In this document: piece after piece, positions 1 to 5,094 of the stretch
Position numbering within the stretch: the stretch's first letter is position 1
Layout: each line of letters opens with the position of its first letter
Assembly (NCBI GenBank): GCA_019323555.1
Contig: JAHWHC010000067.1
Coordinates: 1 to 5,094 of the forward strand
Source of the DNA: Candidatus Woesearchaeota archaeon
GTDB lineage: Archaea; Nanobdellota; Nanobdellia; Woesearchaeales; ARS49
Length of the DNA stretch: 5,094 bases
Reading direction: 5' to 3'
Notes under the pieces: model-generated
The model's input: only the letters and a program-made list of their open reading frames with translations
The model's database searches: none
Told to the model about the DNA's origin: nothing
Translations under genes and position numbers: made by a program

Positions 1-4
1 AAAA

Positions 5-12
5 CATATAAA
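5..12 (+). promoter_or_regulatory. TATA box of the nuclease gene (leaderless promoter)
   Basis: The octamer CATATAAA resembles the archaeal TATA consensus. Its last base lies 23 nt before the ATG at 35, the same spacing as at two other genes here. Archaeal transcription starts about 25 nt downstream of the TATA centre, so the transcript should begin at or next to the ATG. No Shine-Dalgarno motif lies before this ATG, which fits leaderless translation. The BRE would lie at the window edge and cannot be judged. Confidence 0.6.
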
Positions 13-34
13 CAACCCCTAAAAACTTCTTGTA

Positions 35-832
35 ATGGCAAAAAGGGTGCAATCTCCAAGTTCTATCAAGCTGTATCATCAGTGTCCTAGAAAGTATTTT
101 TATCAATACATCAGAGAGCTAGAGACTCTTCCAAACATTCATCAAGTTAGAGGAAATATCGCGCACACTGTTCTGGAGAAATTCTTTGATATCAACACAG
201 AAGGGTATGACTTAGACAATTTCAAGCAGAAATTAACCACAGAACTGCAGGAATCTTTATTTAGAGAATGGGCTGCTGCAAAGCCTAGATTAAAGAAACT
301 AGACCTTTCCTCTGACCAGAATCAATTTTATTTTGAAGAGACTTTATTGATGTTAATTAATTGGTTAGAGCACTTCTCTAATGAAATACTTGCGCAAGCA
401 GGTACTTTTGATGAGCGCTTCAAGAAGCTAACTCCCACCAGGGAAAAATTCTACTTAAGCAAGGTTTTTGATGTAAGAGGCTACATTGACGCGATTGAGA
501 AATTCAATGACCAAATCAGAATTATGGACTACAAGACAAGCAGTTCTTTTAATCTTGAGGATCACAAGCTGCAGTTAGCTATTTACGCTTTATTATACCA
601 AGAGCTTCATGGTGTTCTGCCTGACTTTGCAGGTGTTTACTTCTTGAAAGATAAACCAAAATTTATTAAAGTAGATGAACAATTACTAGAGTTTGCAAAG
701 AAGGAAATTGAGTTAATACATCAAAAGACAGAGTCAGACGACCTGGATGACTACCCCAAGAGGCCTTCTGGTCTCTGCAAGTACTCAACTGGGCAGTGCG
801 AGTTTTTTGATGTGTGCCAAAAAGAGGAGTAA
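35..832 (+). CDS. RecB/Cas4-like PD-(D/E)XK nuclease with probable Fe-S cluster
   Basis: This 265-aa protein is a stand-alone nuclease of the RecB-family exonuclease/Cas4-AddB type (PDDEXK_1-like). Visible motifs, in order, are: C17 in SSIKLYHQCPRKYFY; the GxxxH motif G40-H44 (GNIAH); the active-site core D152 (GYID) with D165-Y-K167 (MDYKT); and the QxxxY motif Q180-Y184. Three C-terminal cysteines, C248, C255 and C261, follow. In this family one N-terminal and three C-terminal cysteines usually hold a 4Fe-4S cluster; here the spacing is C-x6-C-x5-C rather than the common C-x2-C-x5-C. It probably cuts or resects DNA in the cytoplasm during repair or recombination, but the substrate cannot be read from sequence. 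No cas1, cas2 or repeat array is present, so I do not call it cas4. The ATG is chosen for its TATA spacing. The next gene starts 2 nt after the stop codon, implying co-transcription. Sampled stretches are more AT-rich than in the other genes. Confidence 0.88.
   Translation: MAKRVQSPSSIKLYHQCPRKYFYQYIRELETLPNIHQVRGNIAHTVLEKFFDINTEGYDLDNFKQKLTTELQESLFREWAAAKPRLKKLDLSSDQNQFYFEETLLMLINWLEHFSNEILAQAGTFDERFKKLTPTREKFYLSKVFDVRGYIDAIEKFNDQIRIMDYKTSSSFNLEDHKLQLAIYALLYQELHGVLPDFAGVYFLKDKPKFIKVDEQLLEFAKKEIELIHQKTESDDLDDYPKRPSGLCKYSTGQCEFFDVCQKEE
824..829 (+). promoter_or_regulatory. Shine-Dalgarno site setting the start of the first membrane protein
   Basis: GAGGAG sits at the very end of the nuclease gene, 5 nt before the ATG at 835. 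It favours this ATG over an in-frame ATG at 814 that overlaps the nuclease gene. The paralogue downstream also begins at the equivalent residue. Unlike the leaderless genes, this internal operon gene has a ribosome binding site, as expected for archaeal operons. Confidence 0.7.
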
Positions 833-834
833 AC

Positions 835-1596
835 ATGGCTTTTGTTCAGGATGTTATTGCTTTTTTAGGACAGCTGGGGCTCTGGGATGTGATTCTTCCG
901 TTTATTCTTGTTTTCACTATCACTTATGCTATTCTTGAAAGAACAAAGGTTTTGGGTGCAGAAGATGACGGGACTCCAAAGCACCATTTTAATGCAGTGG
1001 CTTCTGTTGTTATTGGTTTCATAGTCTTGATAGCCGTGGACACTCTTAATGTGATTAATTTGTTCTCTGAGATGATTGTGGTCCTGATACTTGTCGCAAT
1101 ATGCATTGCAATTATTTTTGGTTTTTTCGGCTTTCAGGAAGTGCACAAGAAGTGGTATTTCATGGCTATTGCCCTGCTTGTTTTCAGCATCGCAGCTTTG
1201 TACGTGCTTGGATGGCTGAATTACATTAACTGGGCTGTCTTGAGAAAGTATGAAGGGGTTGTTGTTGGCATCATTATTTTCTTTATTGTGCTTTGGGCTA
1301 TTCTTCGTCCAGGAAAAAAAGAAGAGGAAGAAGAAGAGAAAAAAGAAAAAAAGAAAGAAGAAAAGAAAGAAGAAAAGAAAGAAGCTCCTAAGCAGAAGTC
1401 TGAGCTTTCTTATCCAGATATGGACCAGTTTATGAAAGGCCTGTCAGAAGATGCCCGGCGAGAGATTATTTCTGGCGTAATGCAGCACCCTGCTATGGCT
1501 TCTGGGAAATTTACTATGAAAGACTTGAACGAAGTTATTAGGCAGCTTTCAGATGAGACTGTGAAAGAACTTATTGCTGCAGGACGCGTCAAATAA
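835..1596 (+). CDS. five-helix membrane protein with charged linker and cytosolic C-terminal domain (unknown family, paralogue 1)
   Basis: This 253-aa protein belongs to no family I recognise. Five hydrophobic helices are apparent at about residues 18-37, 53-74, 79-100, 108-128 and 140-158. Positive loops (around R36-K38 and K49-H51, K105-K106, R158-K162) put the C-terminus in the cytoplasm and the N-terminus outside. There is no cleavable signal peptide. Residues 161-183 are almost only Lys and Glu, probably a charged helix or flexible linker. Residues 189-253 form a separate, probably helical soluble domain containing YPDMDQFMKGLSEDARREI and ending in LIAAGRVK. Helix 1 carries the signature GLWDVILPFILVFTITYAIL, shared with the next gene, as is PKxxFNAV before helix 2. 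The gene follows the nuclease gene by 2 nt with its own ribosome binding site, so the two are co-transcribed. A scaffold, sensor or transport role is possible; none is shown. Confidence 0.85.
   Translation: MAFVQDVIAFLGQLGLWDVILPFILVFTITYAILERTKVLGAEDDGTPKHHFNAVASVVIGFIVLIAVDTLNVINLFSEMIVVLILVAICIAIIFGFFGFQEVHKKWYFMAIALLVFSIAALYVLGWLNYINWAVLRKYEGVVVGIIIFFIVLWAILRPGKKEEEEEEKKEKKKEEKKEEKKEAPKQKSELSYPDMDQFMKGLSEDARREIISGVMQHPAMASGKFTMKDLNEVIRQLSDETVKELIAAGRVK
1311..1384 (+). repeat. 74-nt uninterrupted homopurine tract coding the Lys/Glu linker
   Basis: Every base from 1311 to 1384 is A or G on the + strand, with imperfect repeats of aaagaag/gaagaa. It encodes the end of helix 5's flank and the Lys/Glu-rich linker (residues about 160-183). 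Such tracts are prone to polymerase slippage and can form triplex (H-DNA) or R-loop structures. Its length may vary between strains. Confidence 0.9.
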
Positions 1597-1601
1597 AAAT
1601 A

Positions 1602-1609
1602 TTTATAAA
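1602..1609 (+). promoter_or_regulatory. TATA box of the second membrane-protein gene (leaderless promoter)
   Basis: TTTATAAA begins 5 nt after the upstream stop codon and ends 23 nt before the ATG at 1632, identical in sequence and spacing to the lonB promoter. The transcript should start at the ATG. A purine stretch, AAAAGGA (1611-1617), lies about 14 nt before the ATG, too far for a normal Shine-Dalgarno site, which again supports leaderless translation. Read-through from the upstream operon remains possible because no T-rich terminator lies between the genes. Confidence 0.7.
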
Positions 1610-1631
1610 CAAAAGGATTAACTTTTATGAT

Positions 1632-2165
1632 ATGGTGCTTGTTGATGCAATAAAGTTTTTAGGCTACTATGGTATCTGGGATTTTATTATTCCTTTTATC
1701 CTGATTTTTACTGTTGTTTATGCTATTCTTGAGAAGACCATGATTTTAGGCAAGGAAAAAGGCAAGCCTAAGAGCAGGTTTAATGCTGTTGTTGCTCTTG
1801 TTCTTGCCCTGCTTGGCGCAGTGTCTTCTGCTGTGGCTGGCGTAATGAATATTGCCCTTAATTATTTGGTTCTGGTGATTGTTGGAGCACTGTTTCTGAT
1901 TATATTCATCAGCTTGCTTGGTGTTAAGGAAGAAAGCAGCAAAAAATATCTCTGGCCTCTTGCAATAATCCTTGTGGCGATACTTGTTTTGTATCTTGTG
2001 AGTTATTTTGGCTTGCTTGATTTATTCTATTGGAGCAAATACATTGATGAGATACTGGTTGTTTTGCTCTTGTTTTTATTGATTGGCTGGTATCTGCTTA
2101 AGCCTGAAAAGAAGAAAAAACCAAAACCTGTCCCTCCGCCTCCTTCTGGCGGCCAGGCTGACTAA
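1632..2165 (+). CDS. five-helix membrane protein with Lys/Pro tail (unknown family, paralogue 2)
   Basis: This 177-aa protein is a diverged tandem duplicate of the preceding one. Over 23 residues of the first helix (G14-T36, GIWDFIIPFILIFTVVYAIL and onward), 16 are identical to the paralogue; PKSRFNAV (46-53) is also shared. Predicted helices lie at about residues 15-36, 51-72, 75-98, 106-126 and 139-156. Loops rich in Lys/Arg (41-49, 99-105, 157-165) again indicate N-out, C-in. The charged linker and cytosolic domain are absent. Instead the protein ends in a short KPEKKKKPKP stretch, four prolines and GGQAD. The start is fixed by the TATA spacing and by alignment with paralogue 1; an ATG at 1627 is out of frame. 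Partner subunits of one membrane complex is a natural guess. The gene converges on the glycosyltransferase gene with 4 nt between stop codons. Confidence 0.83.
   Translation: MVLVDAIKFLGYYGIWDFIIPFILIFTVVYAILEKTMILGKEKGKPKSRFNAVVALVLALLGAVSSAVAGVMNIALNYLVLVIVGALFLIIFISLLGVKEESSKKYLWPLAIILVAILVLYLVSYFGLLDLFYWSKYIDEILVVLLLFLLIGWYLLKPEKKKKPKPVPPPPSGGQAD
2107..2152 (-). terminator. possible terminator of the glycosyltransferase transcript, inside the opposing gene
   Basis: Read on the - strand, a 5-bp G+C stem (CCGCC/GGCGG at 2148-2152 and 2136-2140, 7-nt loop) is followed about 9 nt later by a run of T with few interruptions (2126 down to 2107). It lies 18 nt past the glycosyltransferase stop codon. 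Archaeal terminators mainly need the U-rich run. The same bases encode the Pro- and Lys-rich tail of membrane paralogue 2, so codon composition alone could explain them. Confidence 0.35.
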
Positions 2166-2169
2166 AGAA

Positions 2170-4038
2170 TTATCTCTGTAATACCTGTCTTAGCAGGCTG
2201 TGGAGTTCTTCTCCGCTTTTGAGTGTGTCGTGTTCTTTTGCGACCCTTCTTCTTGCATTTGCTGCAATCCTTTTTCTTGAAGTAGGATTTTGGATTAGCT
2301 GGTCTATGCATGCAAACATTGTGTTGTTCATGTCTTTAACATCTGCAAGCATGCCGTTGACTCCGTGTTTTATTACTAGTGCGTGTTCTCCTACTGCAGG
2401 TGTTACTATTGGAACTCCTATGTGTGTTGCTTCAAGATATTTTAGTTCACTCTTTCCATAGTGTTCAGAGTCATCTCTTGCTGGTGCAAAGAATATGTCT
2501 AGGTCCAGTGCTTTAAGGTCACTGTAATAGTCTGTCCAGCTTTTTGTTGGCGTGTATCCGTGACCTTCTATTCTCACGTCTCTTCCGCCCTCTCTGAATG
2601 CATCGCGTATTTCCTGAAAATGGGCTGAGCTTGGATCAAATCCTTTAAGCACAAATGTTACTTCATGCCCGTATTTATCATAAAGGTCATGTACCATGTC
2701 TTTTGCATCTAGTAGTTTTGGCTTGTGTACACTTCCGCCTGCCCACCCTATTCTTATGTCATTGTGTCTTTCTGGGCGTTTTTTTGCTTTTGTTCTTGCA
2801 AGTTCTTTAAGCGGGAGCCTGTTTCTTATCTGGAATATGTTGTCTGTGCTTCCTCGCACTTTTGCAGCTTCATGTCTTAGTGCCTCTGTGCTTACTGTCA
2901 CAAAGTCTGCGCTCTTCATCTGCTCCTCAACAGCCTTGTCAAGTCCTGCTGCTTTGAATGCAGGAATAGCTCTATCTCCGAATGTGAGGTCGTCTATGTC
3001 ATAGCCTATTGGCTTGCCTGTTGCTTTTGCATAATCTAAAATAGTTTTTGAGAACATATTGCTTGTTCTCTGGAATATGATTACATCTGCCCAGTCTATG
3101 TCTGGCAGGACTCTTCTCAGTGAGTCTGGCTCTTTTGTGTGGTCTATCTCAACAGTTGCCCTGCTTGGGTCCTGTCTTCTTTCCTCTATTGTCGGCCTGT
3201 ATGTCTGGCCCTCTAGTGCGCCCCGAACTCTGTATCTTACTCCATAGTCTCCCAGGTTTGTTGACGGCCATTCAGCCCTCCATCTTGGGACCATGTCTAG
3301 TTTTAGGTCGAATTCTGGCAAGAACAAAACTTTCAATCCTTTCAGCGGACTGTCTTGTTCATGTACAAAGATTATGTTTTTGTTTATGTTTTCGTGCCTG
3401 TCTTCAAGCACCTGCCTGTTTTTTGAGTCGACTGTTCTCACTTCATCAGTCATCTCAATCAGGTATCTCTCCATGAAGTGTGCAAAGAAGCTGTCTCCTT
3501 TTTCACAGTCAACTGCGCTTGCAAAATATCCTGTCAGTTTTCCAAGGCCCCTTATTTCAGGGATTGCCCTGTTCCAGTATGTTCCGACCACAAATGTGCC
3601 GTCGTACTGTCTTCCCTGCAGGTCTGCAGCAATGTCATCCACCTGTCTTAATTTTTTTGCTCTTGCAGTAGGGCTGTTCAGTCCTTTTACAATGTCTGCA
3701 AGTGTTGCTGAATCAGTGATTGTTGCGTGGAATGCGTTGCCTTGCTCTGACGGAAGCCTTTCCTGTGTAGGCATCCAGTGCGGCCTGTAGTATAGCTCTA
3801 CTGTCTTGCCCAGGCTGACAGCGTCTCTTGCCATCCTGACAGCAAGCCTTTTAGAATCATCATCTCCTCCTGCAAAAACAGCGATTCTTGTCTTGTCAGC
3901 CAGCTCTCCGTCTCTGAACGGGGCTTGGTCATAATAGCTGTTTGGGAGAAGCCTGTTAGGTGGTGAAATGTATCCTTTCTCAGAAAGTGATTTTCTGTCG
4001 TCTACCATCCACTCTGTAGTTGCTGTTACTTTTATCAT
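2170..4038 (-). CDS. large GT-B (GT4-like) glycosyltransferase with extra N-terminal domain
   Basis: This 622-aa protein has no signal peptide or membrane helix and should act in the cytoplasm, transferring sugar from an activated donor. It would suit cell-surface polysaccharide, S-layer glycan or glycolipid synthesis. The C-terminal half is a recognisable GT-B fold: KGLKVLFLPEFD (233-244) opens the acceptor domain; GKPIGYDIDDLTFGD (341-355) is a motif typical of GT4-like enzymes; IRIGWAGGSVHKPKL (428-442) opens the donor domain. FFAPARDDSEHYGKSELKYL (516-535), followed by E536 and GVPIVTPAVGEH (541-552), is the nucleotide-sugar site. The classical E-x7-E pair is not exact (position 528 is Gly); the KSxxKxLE variant is present. 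Residues about 50-225 form an additional region beginning with a Rossmann-like strand (TRIAVFAGG), perhaps a degenerate GT-B half. At 622 aa it is far longer than ordinary GT4 enzymes (about 350-420). The start is supported by a Shine-Dalgarno site. Donor and acceptor are unknown. Confidence 0.85.
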   Translation of the reverse strand: MIKVTATTEWMVDDRKSLSEKGYISPPNRLLPNSYYDQAPFRDGELADKTRIAVFAGGDDDSKRLAVRMARDAVSLGKTVELYYRPHWMPTQERLPSEQGNAFHATITDSATLADIVKGLNSPTARAKKLRQVDDIAADLQGRQYDGTFVVGTYWNRAIPEIRGLGKLTGYFASAVDCEKGDSFFAHFMERYLIEMTDEVRTVDSKNRQVLEDRHENINKNIIFVHEQDSPLKGLKVLFLPEFDLKLDMVPRWRAEWPSTNLGDYGVRYRVRGALEGQTYRPTIEERRQDPSRATVEIDHTKEPDSLRRVLPDIDWADVIIFQRTSNMFSKTILDYAKATGKPIGYDIDDLTFGDRAIPAFKAAGLDKAVEEQMKSADFVTVSTEALRHEAAKVRGSTDNIFQIRNRLPLKELARTKAKKRPERHNDIRIGWAGGSVHKPKLLDAKDMVHDLYDKYGHEVTFVLKGFDPSSAHFQEIRDAFREGGRDVRIEGHGYTPTKSWTDYYSDLKALDLDIFFAPARDDSEHYGKSELKYLEATHIGVPIVTPAVGEHALVIKHGVNGMLADVKDMNNTMFACIDQLIQNPTSRKRIAANARRRVAKEHDTLKSGEELHSLLRQVLQR

Positions 4039-4043
4039 TCTTG

Positions 4044-4049
4044 CCTCAC
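4044..4049 (-). promoter_or_regulatory. Shine-Dalgarno site of the glycosyltransferase gene
   Basis: On the - strand GTGAGG lies 5 nt before the ATG at 4038. It supports this start over the internal ATG at residue 11 and indicates a short-leader mRNA, unlike the leaderless genes around it. Confidence 0.6.
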
Positions 4050-4075
4050 TCTATAGAGAATATATGCAGTACTAG

Positions 4076-4083
4076 TATTTAAA
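4076..4083 (-). promoter_or_regulatory. TATA box of the glycosyltransferase gene
   Basis: TTTAAATA on the - strand matches the archaeal consensus TTTAWATA exactly. With the 23-nt spacing seen elsewhere, transcription would begin near 4053, giving a leader of about 15 nt that contains the Shine-Dalgarno site. A second AT-rich element, CATATATT (4066-4059), could give a nearly leaderless start but fits less well with that site. Confidence 0.6.
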
Positions 4084-4096
4084 TGTTTCGCTTTTG

Positions 4097-4116
4097 TGAC
4101 CACTTAAGAGTGGTCA
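4097..4116 (+). promoter_or_regulatory. perfect inverted repeat between divergent promoters (candidate operator)
   Basis: The arms TGACCACT and AGTGGTCA are perfect reverse complements around a TAAG spacer, forming a 20-bp dyad. It lies between the glycosyltransferase and lonB TATA boxes, upstream of both, with no U-run after it, so a binding site for a dimeric regulator is likelier than a terminator. The strand assignment is arbitrary because the site is symmetrical. The regulator is unknown. Confidence 0.55.
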
Positions 4117-4143
4117 AAGATATGGTGTTTTTATATGACAACC

Positions 4144-4151
4144 TTTATAAA
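4144..4151 (+). promoter_or_regulatory. TATA box of lonB (leaderless promoter)
   Basis: TTTATAAA ends 23 nt before the ATG at 4174, placing the transcription start at the start codon. No Shine-Dalgarno motif precedes that ATG. A weaker TATA-like sequence, TTTATATG, at 4130-4137 could give a longer transcript. Confidence 0.72.
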
Positions 4152-4152
4152 T

Positions 4153-4160
4153 GACCGGTC
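4153..4160 (+). promoter_or_regulatory. GACCGGTC palindrome between lonB TATA box and start (candidate repressor site)
   Basis: This perfect 8-bp palindrome begins one base after the lonB TATA octamer, inside the space occupied by RNA polymerase, where archaeal repressors commonly bind. Its outer half, (T)GACC, matches the ends of the 20-bp inverted repeat upstream, and the two centres are 50 bp apart. An 8-bp palindrome alone could be chance; the shared half-site raises the likelihood. Confidence 0.4.
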
Positions 4161-4173
4161 TATATTTTTGCAC

Positions 4174-5094
4174 ATGAAAAAGCTTAATTTCAAGTCTACC
4201 AAAGAGATTGATGTGCCTGTTAATGTTGCAGACCAGGTGATTGGCCAGGAAGAGGCTGTAGAGATTGTCAGGAAGGCTGCTCAGCAGAGAAGGCACGTTT
4301 TACTGATAGGAGAACCAGGCACTGGAAAGTCTATGCTTGGCCTGGCTTTAGCAGAATTGCTCCCTAAGGAGAGCTTGAAAGATATTATCGCTTATCCTAA
4401 TCCTAATGACGAGAATCAGCCTATGATCCGGGTTGTTCCTGCTGGTCACGGGCGGGAGATTGTTCAGCAGTCTAGGATGAAGAATAACTCTTTTTTCAGG
4501 TTTCAGAATATCTTGATGTTTGCTTTGCTTATCCTGGCTATGATTATGCCCTGGTGGGCCAGGTCATATTACACTAAAGAGATAGGTCCTACTGGCGGCG
4601 CAATAATGTTCACTGCTATGTTTTTAGGGGGGATGCTGTTTTTAGCTGCTTTTGTTATTTTCTTGAACTTAGGAAAGAGAGGCCTTGGTGCAAGAGCTAG
4701 TTTTCCGAAGGTCATCGTGGATAATTTTGGCAAGAAGAAAGCAGCATTCTGGGACGCCACAGGAGCTCATGCAGGTGCTTTGTTAGGAGATATATTGCAT
4801 GATCCATTGCAGTCAGGTGGATTAGGGACGCCTGCTCATGAGCGGGTTGTTGCTGGAATGATTCACAAGGCGAACATGGGTGTTTTATTCGTGGACGAAA
4901 TAGCTACTTTAGCTCCTGCAACTCAGCAGGAATTATTGACTGCATTGCAAGAAGGAAAATATGCAATCACAGGCCAGTCTGAGCGCTCTTCAGGAGCTAT
5001 GGTTCGCACAGAGCCTGTGCCTTGTAATTTTGTTCTTGTTGCAGCAGGTAATGTTGAGACTGTTCAGCACATGCATCCTGCTTTGAGGTCAAGA
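4174..5094 (+). CDS. lonB: archaeal LonB, membrane-anchored ATP-dependent Lon protease (5' part, cut by window end)
   Basis: The visible 307 residues are the N-terminal, ATPase part of an archaeal Lon protease, which unfolds and degrades damaged and regulatory proteins at the inner face of the membrane. Walker A is G46-S53 (GEPGTGKS). Residues 74-83 (YPNPNDENQP) match a stretch typical of archaeal LonB. Two hydrophobic helices, about 110-130 (ending before W127-W128/R130) and 143-165, are inserted between Walker A and Walker B; this insertion is the hallmark of archaeal LonB and absent from bacterial Lon. Walker B is V237-E242 (VLFVDE), sensor 1 is N293 in AAGN, and R305/R307 near the end are arginine-finger candidates. 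The C-terminal Ser-Lys protease domain lies beyond the window. The ATG at 4174 is chosen over an in-frame ATG at 4135 because the TATA box lies between them. The divergent neighbour is a glycosyltransferase; palindromes in between suggest regulated expression. Confidence 0.93.
   Translation, partial: MKKLNFKSTKEIDVPVNVADQVIGQEEAVEIVRKAAQQRRHVLLIGEPGTGKSMLGLALAELLPKESLKDIIAYPNPNDENQPMIRVVPAGHGREIVQQSRMKNNSFFRFQNILMFALLILAMIMPWWARSYYTKEIGPTGGAIMFTAMFLGGMLFLAAFVIFLNLGKRGLGARASFPKVIVDNFGKKKAAFWDATGAHAGALLGDILHDPLQSGGLGTPAHERVVAGMIHKANMGVLFVDEIATLAPATQQELLTALQEGKYAITGQSERSSGAMVRTEPVPCNFVLVAAGNVETVQHMHPALRSR

Noticed and set aside
35..832. Calling the nuclease Cas4
   Set aside because: No cas genes or repeats are visible, the cysteine spacing differs, and the protein is longer than typical Cas4.
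814..834. Earlier in-frame ATG (814) for the first membrane protein, adding seven residues
   Set aside because: It overlaps the nuclease gene, lacks a suitable ribosome binding site, and the ATG at 835 has GAGGAG 5 nt upstream and matches the paralogue's N-terminus.
2219..3790. Several + strand open frames opposite the glycosyltransferase
   Set aside because: They are antisense shadows with low-complexity Ser/Leu/Cys-rich translations and no promoter or ribosome binding site; the - strand protein has clear domain motifs.
4049..4058. CTCTATAGAG palindrome near the predicted glycosyltransferase transcription start
   Set aside because: It is short, AT-centred and not repeated elsewhere in the region; likely to occur by chance, so not listed as an operator.
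4097..4116. Inverted repeat as an intrinsic terminator
   Set aside because: It lies upstream of two divergent genes, with no gene ending nearby and no U-run directly after it.
4135..4173. In-frame upstream ATG at 4135 that would add 13 residues to LonB
   Set aside because: The best TATA box (4144-4151) lies downstream of it, and the 23-nt TATA-to-ATG spacing fits 4174.

Overview
The window looks like chromosomal DNA from an archaeon, plausibly a DPANN-type lineage (Woesearchaeota/Pacearchaeota-like; this placement is only an impression). The archaeal evidence is an unfinished gene for membrane-anchored LonB-type Lon protease, with two membrane helices inside its AAA+ domain, and archaeal TATA boxes placed for leaderless transcription. 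At three genes the last base of the TATA octamer lies exactly 23 nt before the ATG. No rRNA, tRNA, CRISPR array, transposon or phage gene is visible.

Layout. Positions 35-2165 (+ strand) hold a RecB/Cas4-like PD-(D/E)XK nuclease with a likely four-cysteine Fe-S site. It is followed after 2 nt by a five-helix membrane protein with a highly charged Lys/Glu linker and a cytosolic C-terminal domain. A second, shorter paralogue of that membrane protein comes next, with its own TATA box. Positions 2170-4038 (- strand) hold a large glycosyltransferase that converges on the second membrane gene with only 4 nt between the stop codons. Positions 4039-4173 are a divergent promoter region with a perfect 8-bp-arm inverted repeat and a second palindrome of related sequence just after the lonB TATA box. 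Positions 4174-5094 (+ strand) hold the first 307 codons of lonB, cut by the window end.

How they may work together. The nuclease and first membrane protein are almost certainly co-transcribed. The membrane paralogues share an N-terminal signature (GxWD...PFILxFTxxYAILExT...PKxxFNAV) and a five-helix, C-in topology, but differ completely in their cytosolic tails. I do not recognise the family, and it is the most likely undescribed element here. The glycosyltransferase and lonB share a short divergent promoter region and could share a regulator. A functional link between the nuclease, the membrane pair and lonB is not demonstrated by the sequence.
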